This document shows positions 25,123 through 38,000 of a DNA stretch of 64,000 bases, in pieces. This DNA is from Lunatibacter salilacus (GTDB lineage: Bacteria; Bacteroidota; Bacteroidia; Cytophagales; Cyclobacteriaceae): the NCBI RefSeq assembly GCF_009797935.1, contig NZ_VOLC01000002.1:124001-188000 (forward strand), given 5' to 3'. Position numbers and translations under genes: made by a program. The notes under the pieces are model-generated. The model made no database searches. It worked only from the letters and a program-made list of their open reading frames with translations, and was not told the origin of the DNA. Positions within the stretch are counted from its first letter, which is position 1. Each line of letters begins with the position of its first letter.

Positions 25123-25866
25123 ATGCTAAAAACCGCCTATTTGCTATTATTCCTTTTCATTTTAAACTTCCACTTGGAGACAATTGCCCAGGGCACCTTA
25201 TCGGGCATTGTCTCTGATTATTCTAATGGAAAAGGTCTGATTATTTCTAATGATATCGTAACAGGTGAAACATACACTTGGGGCGAAATTGATGATGAGG
25301 GTAGGATTACTATTCCCTTGTCGGATACCTACCTGGAAGAAATCAAGAAAATGGCTGCAAAAGCGCAGAGAAAGGCTCCTAAAGGATTCACGTTAAAATT
25401 GCCTACTGTCGAAGGTACTTTTACCTGTAGGTATCCTGACGTTGAATTCGAAAATCCCCATTGCTTGGTTTCCGGTTTGCCGGACCTGATAATTACGGAT
25501 AGAAGGAAAAATGCTCAGCACGGAAGTGTTTACGCGGTCAACAGCCCCACCATTGCAAATTGGTTGCATCATGATCAACAAGGGAATATTGGATTGGGAT
25601 ATTATTTACAGTTTTATTTTTCCGAAGAAAAAGCATCCGCAAAAGGTACCTGCATGACGAAAACCTATACGGGTTCGGGTGATGAGAATTTTGATAGCTT
25701 TACCATTTTTGACCTTGACCTCGAAAAAGGCTGGAACATTGTTCAATACGAAATCGAGGAGGTGTTTAGGTCAATAAATGGAGTTGTTTTTCCAGAGGTC
25801 ATCAAAGTCACGAAATTGGAAAATTTACCGGATGATCTCGAATGGGTAAGGGTTGGAGGATCATAA
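25123..25866 (+). CDS. Secreted protein of unknown function, paralogue of the gene at 23008
   Basis: 247 residues with signal peptide (YLLLFLFILNFHLETIAQ). It has the same C-terminal architecture as the 23008 product, including YYLQFYFSEEKASAKGTCMT and GWNIVQYEIEEVF, but a longer N-terminal half containing an insertion with many Lys residues. No recognised domain. Because paralogues occur in consecutive units with similar operators, the 23008/23725 and 24501/25123 units look like a duplicated lipoprotein-plus-secreted-protein pair with gene order reversed. Confidence 0.75.
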   Translation: MLKTAYLLLFLFILNFHLETIAQGTLSGIVSDYSNGKGLIISNDIVTGETYTWGEIDDEGRITIPLSDTYLEEIKKMAAKAQRKAPKGFTLKLPTVEGTFTCRYPDVEFENPHCLVSGLPDLIITDRRKNAQHGSVYAVNSPTIANWLHHDQQGNIGLGYYLQFYFSEEKASAKGTCMTKTYTGSGDENFDSFTIFDLDLEKGWNIVQYEIEEVFRSINGVVFPEVIKVTKLENLPDDLEWVRVGGS

Positions 25867-25930
25867 ATTGATATTGAATTATTTTTTCCCCATATCTTTT
25901 TTCATCCTTGAAAGGCGTTTTTTTGTCCAA

Positions 25931-25997
25931 ATGTTACAGAACTGATATATTTTGTTACATGCTTTATATCAAGTTTTTTTTTGAAATATCACATTTG
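25931..25997 (+). promoter_or_regulatory. Predicted HTCS operator and promoter, copy D, for the giant adhesin
   Basis: ATGTTACAG (25931-25939) and TTTGTTACAT (25951-25960) repeat with 21-bp periodicity. CACATTTG at 25990-25997 sits at the same 30-nt offset and matches TAnnTTTG except at its first base. A short T-rich hairpin (CCTT-GA-AAGG then T tract, about 25904-25924) directly upstream may terminate the previous unit. Predicted transcription starts near 26003. Confidence 0.6.
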
Positions 25998-26068
25998 TAA
26001 GTAAGCCTAGGTATGCCAGCTTAGGATCGCAATTATTTAAATTGATTATCAATTTTAGTGTCGGAAAT

Positions 26069-29000
26069 ATGGACAATTTTTACCCAACATTTACGCAAAC
26101 AGTGAAAATCTTACTTTTTTCAATTGTTTTGTTTTTGACTAGTTATTTTGCCCATGGTCAGGCACCTACTTCACCCGCCTCAAACCTCAGCATTTCCAAT
26201 ATAGACGGGGACCGCTTTTATGTGAATTTTACGAGGGGAAACGGTACAAGAAGAATCATTATCGCCAGCACCAGTCCTGTAACTGCTGTCCCCGTCAATG
26301 GTGCAGATTATCTTGCCGGGAATTTTGGCCAGGGAAATGAGATTTCCCCGGGGCAATTTGTAGTTTACAATGGAACAGGCAACCAAACCTGGATCAACGG
26401 CTTTAACCACTCTACCACCTATTACCTCAGAATATTTGAATTTAATGGCGCAAATTTTACAACAGAGTATCTTATTGACCAATTTCTCGAAGGCAGTGCA
26501 TCTACTATTACTGCGCCAACTGTTCAAGCAAGTGCACTAAGATTCAGCAATATAACAGGCTCGGGAATGTCAATTGCCTGGGATAATGGCAACGGTAACG
26601 GAAGGATTATAATTGGTAAGGCAGGTGGGCCTGTAGACGTAGAACCACAAGATTTAGCCAATTTCAGCGGCGGATCCGGTTCATTCGCAAACGGAACCAA
26701 TCTGGGAAATGGGAATATTGTCCAATATATGGCATCTGGTTCTTCTACTAACATTAGTGGTCTGGATCCAAACAAAACCTATCATTTTGCCATATTCGAA
26801 TATAATGGAAGCAATGGAGCGGTTTTCCTTCGGCCTGGTGCCACAGGCAGTCAACTTACCGCATCAAAACCAACTGTGGCAGCAAGTTCGTTTCAGGTCA
26901 CCAATCTTGATGGAAATAGGTTTTATTATTTTTTAAATAGGGGAAACGGGGAGAGAAGGATGGTAGTCGCCAAAAAAGGAAGCCCGGTGACCGCTGTTCC
27001 GGAAGACGGCGTTACTTTCAACCACAATACTACTTTTGGGTCAGGGACAGAGATAAAAGAAGGCGAATTTGTCGTATATGACGGAACTGGCAATCAAAGC
27101 TGGCTTTTTGGATTGGAGCATTCAAGCACCTATCACTTGGCAGTATTTGAGTATAATGGTACGGGTACGGAAACCTTTTACCTGACCACTGAGTTTTTGC
27201 AGGCTAATGCCAGCACAGTCACTACTCCGACTGTACAGTCCAGTAACCTTGTTTTCAGTAATGTGACAGGTTCGGCAATGACACTTTCCTGGACAAATGG
27301 CAATGGAAACGGAAGGTTAATCATTGGTAAGGCTGGTGGTCCGGTGGATGAAGAGCCACAGGATTTGGCCAATTATAGTGGGGGCTCGGCTTCGTTTGCC
27401 AACGGGACCAATCTGGGAAATGGGAATATTGTCCAATATATGGCATCTGGTTCCTCCACCAACATTAGTGGACTTGATCCAAACAAAACCTACCATTTTG
27501 CCATATTCGAATACAATGGAAGCAATGGAGCGGTTTTCCTGCGGCCTGGTGCCACAGGCAGTCAAGCCACTGCGTCAAAACCAACTGAAGCAGCACGTTC
27601 TTTTCAAGCCAGCAATCTTGATGGAAATAGGTTTTATTATTTTCTCACTAGGGGTAACGGGGAGAGAAGGATTGTAATCGCCAAAAAAGGAAGCCCAGTG
27701 ACCGCTGTCCCGAAGGACGGCGTTACTTATAGCCACAATACAACTTTTGGGTCAGGGACTGAGATAAAAGAAGGTGAATTTGTCGTCTATGACGGGACAA
27801 GCAACCAAAGCTGGCTTTTTGGGCTGGAACATTCAAGCACCTATCACTTGGCAGTATTTGAGTATAATGGTACGGGTACGGAAACCTTTTACCTGACCAC
27901 TGAGTTTTTGCAGGCTAATGCCAGCACAGTCACTACCCCAACAGTACAATCCAGCGACATTGTTTTCAGTAATGTGACTGGTACGGGAATGACACTTTCC
28001 TGGACAAATGGCAATGGTAGCGGTAGGTTAGTCATTGGCAAGGCGGGTGGTCCTGTAGATTTAGAACCACAGGATTTGACAAACTATAGCGGGGGCTCGG
28101 CTTCTTTCGCCAACGGGACCAATATGGGAAATGGGAATATTGTCCAATATATGGCATCTGGTTCCTCCACCAACATTAGTGGACTTGATCCAAACAAAAC
28201 CTACCATTTTGCCATATTCGAATACAACGGAAGCAATGGGACAATTTTTCTGCGACCAGGTACCACAGGCAGTCAACTTACAGCATCAAAACCAACAGTT
28301 GCTGCAAGTTCATTCCAAGTCAGCAATCTCGATGGAAACAGGTTTTACTATTTTTTTACAAGAGGCAATGGGGAGAGAAGGATTGTAATTGCCAAAAAAG
28401 GTAGTCCCGTGACCGCTGTTCCAGAGGATGGCGTTACTTATACCCACAATACTACATTTGGCTCAGAGACAGAGATCCAAGATGGAGAATTTGTTGTCTA
28501 TGACGGGACAGGCAATCAAAACTGGCTTTTTGGACTTGAGCCTGCGACTGACTACCATCTTGCTATTTTCGAATATAATGGTACTGGAGAGGAAACCTAT
28601 TATTTATTGGATCCCTATTTGGCAGTGACAAGAACTACATTGAGTCATCCCACTGTCCAATCAAATAACGCATTTACAAGTAGTCGGAGCAATACCTCCA
28701 TCAATATATCATGGACAAGAGGAGATGGAGCCGAACGGATTCTGATTGGCAGGAAAGATGGGCCGGTAAATGTGGAACCCGCAGACCTAACTAATTATCA
28801 AAGTTCATCTGTATTCGGCAACAGGCAGATTGGAACAGCTAATTATGTACTCTATTCCGGTGCAGGAAATAACGTAAACGTGACCAACCTTGAGCCAAGC
28901 ACCAATTACTATTTTGCCCTTTTTGAATTCAATGGCAGCGATGCCAAGTTATACAAGAGACCCGGATACCCCTTTGCTCTGGAAACTTTTGGGGAAAGAC

Positions 29001-32000
29001 CTACCGGCCAAGTCTCCAACGCTTCCTACTCCCAGATAGATTTCAATTCCTTTGATATTGGTTTTATTAAGGGTGATGGTACCCGTCGGTTGGTACTTGC
29101 CAGAGCTGGAAGCCCTGTCAATGCTGGCCCCTCAGATTTTACTTCGTACACGGCGAATGAAATTTTCGGTGAAGGGGATCAGATTGGAACAGGAAATTTT
29201 GTTGTCTATAATGATCTTGGAGAAAACTTTTCTTTAGAGGGACTCGAAGCCGGAGTCACTTACCATTTTGCATTTTACGAATATGCCTTTACTGAGCAGG
29301 GTGAACTTTACCTGTCCCCGGCATATACTTCATCCCAATCCTCCAAAACCAATGCAGACCTTGGTGTCACACAAATCAACGCGCCAGTTTCCAGTTGTGA
29401 TTTGGGAGACCAAGAAACTGTCACAGTCGAAATCACAAATTTCAATACTTCCCCCGCAGGTTCATTCCAGATCGCTTATTCTGTAAACGGGGGAGAACCT
29501 GTCATCGAAAGTGTTTCTGGAACCAATACCATCGCTGGTAGTGGTACATTGACCTTTAGTTTCCAGACCAAACTGGATTTGTCGGTAGAAGGCGATTATG
29601 AAATAAGGGCTCATACTATTTTGGAAGGGGATGTAAATATAGATAATGACAGCCTCACTGTCATAGTTAATAACACACCTGAAATCAATACCACCATATC
29701 CCCTGATGCCAATATCTGTAGAGGCGGGTCTGTCTTGTTGCAAGCTACAGGTGGAGCTTCCTATCTGTGGAATACCGGGGCAACCACCAATCTGATAGAT
29801 GTGGCCCCGATAGAAAACACAGAATTTACCGTTGTGATAACCACGGCGGATGGATGTCAGGTGGAAAAAAACGTACGGGTTTTTGTGGAAAATAGCAGTG
29901 ACTTTCCCGCTATTTCATCGACCCCTGACAATGAATCCTGTGAAGGCGGTCGAATCCTAAGCACCCAATTCAATATGCCAGTTCGTTGGGTATTGAATAC
30001 AGATGCTGAGAATTTCGACCTCGGGGAATCCCTCACGCTGAAAGCCAATCAATCAGGTTTATATACCGCAAGCTACGTGAATGAAAATGGCTGTGAAATC
30101 AAATCATCAAGTTTCGTCTTTGAATTGGACGAACTGCCTAAATTGGAGGTTTCAGGACTAAGTACCATCTGTTCAGGAGAATCCTTGACTTTGTCCATCC
30201 AGGGATTAAGTGGTATAATCTGGTCTACCGGGCAGTCAGTAGAAAGCATCAATATCAGCCCAACGACCAATACCAAATATTGGGTGAGTGGGAAGTATGG
30301 TACTGATTGTGTCTTTTCAGACACATTGGAAGTAAAGGTAATTCCTGCCACCGCACCTGGGCCAGTAAGACAGATGCTGCCCGCCGACGGCTCCTTAAAT
30401 CTTGCCCAACCTATTTCTCTATCTTGGACTCCGGGGGATTTTACCGTGGTCTACGATGTCTTTGTGTGGGAAGAAGGTAACGACAAACCAACTCAACCTG
30501 TAGCGAAGGATATTACTGATATCAACTATACATTGCAAAATATTGATCCCCAAAAATCATATCTGTGGCAAGTCCATTCTAAAAACAGTTGCTTAGTTAC
30601 CGAAGGTCCTGTTCAAAACTTCGTTGCTGCGGGACTTCCTGACCTTACGATACAATCCTATAATGCTCCGGAGGCAGTGGTGGCTGGAAATACCATAACA
30701 GTCTCTTGGGAGGTAAAAAACATCGGTGCTGGAAATACCAACAACTTGCGTTGGAAAGACCGTATTTATTTATCCGCAGACCTTGACTTATGGCCACCTG
30801 ATGATATTCTACTGGGTGTATTTGATAATCCAGCTTCATTGATCCAAGGAGAATCTTACACCATGACGCAGGAGGTAAGGGTTCCAATTAATCTCAGAGG
30901 AGTCTATTACCTGTTTATCATTACGGATAATGAAAACGGAAGCTGTCGGATTGAAAATGGGATTTGTGCTGGTGAACGGCGGACACGGAGACAAAGTGTC
31001 GTAGAAAGTGATGAACAAAACAACATAATATATCAAACAATATCTATAGGGATTCCTCCTTTGGCTGATTTGGCTGTAAACAATGTTGGGGTAACCACAG
31101 ACGCATTTTCCGGTGATTCCATCAGCGTGATTTACGAAGTACAGAATATTGGCGAAAGAGAAGCCAAAGGATTGTACTGGAGATTCAGAAGGGACGCCGG
31201 TCAATACAGCTATTCCACCGGAAACTCCGGTGGAACTTCCAGAGGGAGTAGAAGTGTCAGTGTAGCTCCCATCAACATTTCTGTCACAGAATCATGTAGA
31301 ATTGAATATTATTGGAGAGATGCGATTTACCTCTCTCAGGAACCGGAATTCAATATCAGTAAAGCCACCAAGTTACAGGAATATTCGGTGTTTTTGGGCG
31401 AAGAAGACGAGGGCTCCACTTGCATTATAGGAGGAAATCTTCCCGTAAATTCAACATATACCAAACAAAGGGAGCTGAAATTGCCTGTTAATGTATTTGG
31501 CACCTATTACCTTTATGTTGTTTCCAATTTTTCAGGAATGTTTGAAAACGATTATGGCAACAACATCCGCCGAAGTGATCCGATCAATGTCATCCTTACT
31601 CCACCCTCTGACCTTTCAGTAGTTGACTTGCAGGTTCCCAATGAAATTACCGCCGGGACAAAAATGGATTTTTCATGGACCGTACAAAATTTGGGAGCCA
31701 ACCCGCCCAATGTCAACTCATGGGTAGATGAGGTATTTGTTTCCGAGCAACCTGATTTCGATAAAAGTAAATCAGTTTCAATAGTTAGAAAAACTTTTAC
31801 CACACCGGTAAGAATAAATGAATTCGGGATGAGTACCCCCCAGCCTCTGGAAACTGGTGACACATATTCTGTAGATTTGGAGGCTTTGATTCCGGAACGC
31901 CTAGCAGGAGATTATTATGTATTTGTACTGACTGATACAGATAACAAGATTTTTGAATTCGAATCAAAAGATAATAATGTTAGAAGAAGCGAAAATCCGG

Positions 32001-35000
32001 TAAGACTAATTACTGGGGAGAGAGCTGAGTTGTCCCCCGTCTCCATCACACTTCCGGATACCGTTTACAGGGGTGTTGCCTTTCCATTAAAATGGAGAAT
32101 AATCAATAATGGTGATAAGGCGGCTGTTGGATTTACAGATAGGATCTATTGGTCTACGAGTCCCGACCCGGCACAGAGGCCCTTTAGGAATCTGGATAAT
32201 GTATTGCAAAGAGATAGCTTGCCAGCGGGGCAGGCATCAGAAAAAACTGCCTTGGTAACTTTACCTGCTAACACACCTGACAGCATTTATTTCCACATCT
32301 TCACGGATGTAAATGATGTTGTTTTTGAACTTGATGAAACAAATAATAGGGCAAGTAATCAAGCACTGGGGGTCAAATCTCCCGTAATGCTAACGCAACA
32401 GGTAGCAGACAAAGTCGTAGATCTAGCTATCCAGGAATTTTCAATTATTACGCCTGTTGGATCTGGGGATCAATTGAATTTTGATGTTAAAGTGCAAAAT
32501 ATCGGCCCCGATAATGTGGCAAGGCCATTTACCAGCAGGGTTTACTTGACTAGGGATTCGGTGCTGACAGAAGATGATATATACCTGACTGAGTTCTCAA
32601 GGAATAAGTTAAATGCTGGAGAAGTGTATGAATTTGGAAGATCTGTAAAAATTCCTGACTGGATATCAGGGGAATACTTTGTCTATCTGTGGGTTGATTA
32701 TAGGGAAAATGTGATGGAAGATCAGAACAAGTCCAACAATATTGCCCTAAGAAAGCTGAATATCACAGCTACACCTGCGCCTGACCTTGTCATTAAAGAA
32801 TTAGAAGTACCGGAAACTGTTATTTCCGGAGAAAACTTTTACATCAAATATACCCTTGAAAACAAAGGCGAGGGTCCGACTAGGGCTGAGTGGAATGATG
32901 GATTCTTCTTAAGTACTTCCCCTTTATTGGCCTCAGGATCACAAAATATTGGCTATAAAAGAGTCACCAAAATGCTGGCTGTAGGAGAAACGTTAAGGGA
33001 CAGTGCTTTAGTCAAAACACCGAATAATGTTTCAGGAAATTACTACTTGGTAGCAAAAGCCGATTATCAAAACAAAGTATTTGAAGGGGTTACTGGAGGT
33101 GAGGTCAATAATGAACGTAACCAAGTAATCTTAATCAATTTATCCGATCCGACGGACTTGGCGGTCAGTGCCGTTTCTATTCAGGAATCGGCTTTCCTAG
33201 GCGACGAAACGTCAGCTGAAATTGAAGTAACTAATGTAGGGGATAAACCTGCGTTGGGAAAGCTTTACAATGGCTTCTATCTCTCTGGAGACCAACAATT
33301 CAACGGAGCAGTAGATCCATTGGTTGGGAATCTGGAATCGGATCTAAATATCCTTCCCGGGCAAAGCAGGAAATTCACCATAAAAGGCCCAATACTAAGT
33401 CTTGATCCCGGAAATTATTTTGGAATAGGCAGAACCAATATTTTGGCTTCCATCAATGAGGCGAATTTTGAAAACAACATGTTGGTTGCTGAAAGGCAGT
33501 TGAACCTGGATGTCAGGTCACTTCCGCTTGATGTATCCACTTCCAATACCCTTATTGCAGGTACTTGGCGATATTACAAAGTAAATGTTGGGGCAGATCT
33601 GGATTTGGTGATAGACCTGAGTTCGAGCAGGTCCGTCGGAACTAATGATGTCTTTGTGTCATTTGGAAAAGTGCCTACTCCCAATGAATTTGATTTTAGA
33701 GGTACAAATAAAAACCAAACCGACCAGAGAGTACTCGTTCCAGCCACCAAACCTGGTACCTACTATATTCTGGTCAAAACTGACATTCCGCTCAGCCAGA
33801 ATATTGAATTGCTTGCGCGGGCACTGCCTTTCAGCATTTTGTCCTCCAATCCGGGGACTGTAGGCAACGGAACAGTTACCACAACCATCACCGGTGCGGG
33901 ATTCAAAGCCGGTATGGAAGTTTCTTTACTCAAAGGTGGAACAAAGGTAATCAGCGCTGCAAATGTAGATTTGACCAATAGTATGAGTGGCAGGTTGGGA
34001 TGGAGATTGTCGGAAGTGCCCTTCGGTATTTATGACGTAGAAGTTAAGAACCCGGATGGCACTACCTTTATTTTGGAGAATGGGCTTGAAGTTGAACTCA
34101 GTACGGGATATGGGGGATTGACCTACGATATATTGGCCCCTGATGTGGTACGAAGAGGCAAGACTGCATTTTATAATGTGGTTTTCAAAAATGATGGCAA
34201 TGTGGACATACCCATTTTGAATTCACAGGTTACCATGCAGGAAGACATCATTATCTACGAATTGAAAACCCAGGGAGGTCTTAAGACAAATTCAACCTTA
34301 GATCCATTGGGCCGATTAGCGGATAATTCTGATTTTAGCATAACAAATGGTATGATGACTGTGCCATTATATGGAAGAGATATAAGACCTGGGGAAGAAC
34401 TTTCCGCAAGTTTTTTGTTGGGTAATTTTACGGGTAGCACCTTTCCAATGGAGGTGAAATATGTAGGAATCTCTCCTTCCGTTTTGGTATTGAATCTATT
34501 TGATAAAATCGAATCTACCAGACAGCTGGCATTATCATCACCAGAAATGTTCTATGAAGATCGAGAACTGGTCAATGATCAGATAGGATTCAGGTATGCA
34601 ATGATCCAAAATTATTTAGACTATGGACTTTTAACTCCGAATGATACCATTGGGATAGACTTAAATTGTTTGAACTGTAGTTTGGTTCCTTTGGATAGTG
34701 GCTTCAATCCAGAAGCACAAGGCATTGGAACATCTTTTATGGAAAATGCTTCATTTAGTTCAGGTGAGGTATATAATTGGCAGATAAACAAATACTCTGG
34801 TAGTGCTGGAAACAATCCAGGGTGGGATTTAATTAAGATTGCTAACAATTTAAACATAAGTGCTACTAAAGAAGCACCGTTTATTATCAAAATAAGTAGC
34901 TTAGACTACAACAACAGTCCAGGGTATTTGGGAGGTTGGTATCCGGCGGTAGATAAATGCTGGTCTATCGTAGTTGCGGACCGGGGAATTACAGGTTTCG

Positions 35001-38000
35001 ATCCGGAGAAATTTGAATTGGATCTCAGTGGATTCCTCGCGTATAACTTCGTCTATAATGGTACTTTTAGTGTACAGCAGTTAGATGATTTTACTATATC
35101 TTTATGTTTTACTGCTTATATACCAGGACCTGGCGAGCAGGGGGTTCCAGGTGCAACTGGTGGATGGGGAGAGGATGGTTCGCCGGGGGGACCCGGAGGG
35201 CCTGGAGCTCCTGGAATTAATCCAGGTCTAGGAGGTAGAGGTGGAATCGGTGGTCCGGGAGGCGGGAAAAGAGGCTCAAATGGTGAACCCGGTGGATGTC
35301 CAGCAGGTGAATATTGCGAATCAGATGATCCCGATAACCCTGACGATCCAGATGATCCCAACGATCCGGATAATCCGGATGATCCAGAAGATAATGATCC
35401 TCCCGGAATCTGCCCGTATCCTGAGGGCTGTGACAACGATGACAGGCCGGAAGAGGATATTGACGATTGCAGCAATGGTGTACCAGGCACTCCTTCCGGA
35501 ACACCATGTCACTCGGAACCCGGCGAACCTGCTTTTCCTCCTGGAGGCGGCGGTGGCAGTGGCGGCGGCGGTCCGGCTCCAAGCGGATGTGGGGTTGGTG
35601 AAGGATCGGGCGGAGCTGGTGGCTTTTTCAATTCCCCATCTTGCGGAAACCTGTTCACCGGTTTGGGATGTGGAGCTGCAGTGGTTGGATGTGGAGCTGG
35701 TGCTGCCTTATGCGCAACTGTTATAGGATGTGGTGTAGGTGCCCTTACTTGCACAGTTAGTTTGACGTCATGTATGTTTGGGATTTATGATGCACTTGTT
35801 CCCAATGCAAAACCCACGGATAAAAAGGACGAATGGGCCATGTGTTTGTTTGGATTGGTTTCACCTGGAGTATCCGCAGCGGTTGATATTGCAATTTGTG
35901 GTGCCAAAGAGGTTCTTTGCAAGCCAGTAGTATCCTCCTGCGACCCCAATGAAATTTTGGGTCCTGCAGGCTACGGTGAGGAGGGCTTTGTATCCAAAGA
36001 GGAGGAGCTGCCATTTACCATATTCTATGAAAACGACCCAATCTTTGCCACAGCGCCTGCACAGCGTGTGGTAGTGAGGCAGCAGTTAGATCCGAATTTT
36101 GATCCTGCTACGTTTAGGCTGACTGGTTTTGGCTTCCAGAACATGACCTTTGATGTTCCTGCTGGATTGACCAATTATACCACCAAGCTGAATACCGCAG
36201 CAGAAATCGGTGTGGATGTAAATGTAACCTTTGGACTCGATCCTGTGAACAATGAATTGTTCTGGGCTTTACAGTCCGTGGATTCAAAAACAGGCCTACC
36301 ACCATTTGAGGCCTTGGCAGGATTCCTTCCTGTGAATGATTCCACCGCTAAGGGCGAGGGTTTCGTTTCTTATACGATCAGAGCTGGCAGAGAAACAGTA
36401 ACGGGAGACAGCCTAAGTGCGATGGCTAATATCTTCTTTGATACCAATGCGCCGATCGTGACCAACGAAACTTTAAATACCGTGGATGCGGTAGCTCCTA
36501 ACCTACTTGAAATTAAAGATGTGTTGGTTGAATTTGATTCCCTAATGAGCTTCACTGTTGAAGCGGTAGATGATGAAGGAGGTAGCGGTGTGAAAGGATT
36601 CGATGTTTTCGTTTCCGAAGATGGGGGACCATACATTTTGCAAAGTATTGACAATGCTGTTGGGGAGAAATTTGTTTTCCGCGGTACCCCTGGAAAAAAT
36701 TACTGTTTGGCACCTCTGGTCAAAGACAACGTAAACAACGGTATCCGGGTAAGCGAAGAGGATGTTATCTGCTTTGAGACTCCAGAAGATGTCATCAACA
36801 TTTCAAAAATATTCACCCTTCAGACGGCTGTATCCGGACAAGGAGAAATCATTGTCAACCCAACTGGAACTGTTTTCAACGAAGGAGAGGAGATAGAACT
36901 TGAAGCACGTGCCGCGGAAGGTTGGATATTTGTAAGGTGGGAAGGAGCTGTAAGCAGTACCGAATCACGTATTAAACTGGTGATGGACAATAATTCATCT
37001 ATCAGAGCAGTCTATGCCGAAGGTGAGCTGCCTGTTTTTGCAGTAGACTTTACAACCGAAGGAAAAGGATCGGTCTCTATTGATCCCCAAGGCGGCCAAT
37101 ATGAATCCGGAAGGATAGTTACTTTGACTGCGACTCCAGAGGCTGGATGGGAGTTTTACGCATGGGAGGGTGATTCAGAATCCACAGAGGCTTCTTTAAC
37201 CCTGACCATGGATGCCGCTAAAAATCTAAAAGCCAAGTTCGTTGAAATCTTGTCAGTGGCTTTGGAAGGAACTGCCCTGAGCTGCCCGGATGGAGCCGAT
37301 GGAACCACCAAAGCCAACGTGACTGGAGGTATCGCCCCATTTGAATATAGCTGGCAGAAAGATGGTCAGCTAGTTGGATCCAATGCTGATTTTCTTGGCG
37401 AATTGGAAGCCGGTACCTACCAAGTCACTGTTAAAGATGCGAGAGGCAAAACAGTATCACAAACAATCTCTGTCGTCGCAATGGATGAAGAACCACCTTT
37501 GATCAAAGTCAAATCAAATATAGTAGTCAACCTTGATTCCGATGGAGATGGAAGTTTAACTGTAGAAATGGTTGATGACGGCTCCTCGGATAACTGTGGA
37601 ATTGAAAGCATTGCCCTAAGTAAAACCATGTTCACCTGTGATGACCTTGGAGAGCAGCAAGTATCGATTACAGCCTCAGATGCGTCAGGAAATGAAACAG
37701 TGCAACAGGTCACACTTTTGGTGCAGGATATACTCCCACCAAGCGCAGTAGGGAAAACTGTAGAGCTATTTTTGGATGAAAATGGCGTAGCAAGCCTTTC
37801 CGCTTCTCAAGTTGACGGTGGATCAGCAGACAACTGTAGCCCTATATCTTTGTCTATAAACAGGACTTCATTTACCTGTTCTGATCTTGGTGACAATGAA
37901 GTGGTGCTTACCGTAACCGATGTATCGGGCAATGAATCGGCAGTGAATGTCACCGTGAAAGTTATGGATGAGATTCCTCCTGTTATTTTGAATGTACCCG

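Noticed and set aside
26550-28640. CRISPR-like or mobile repeat array
   Set aside because: The 711-bp repeats are in frame within one ORF and encode Fn3-like domains; there are no short direct repeats with unique spacers.
35116-35754. Pro/Ser-rich minus-strand ORFs opposite the giant gene
   Set aside because: They are mirror images of the Gly/Pro/Asp-rich coding tract on the plus strand and have no start signals or family resemblance.
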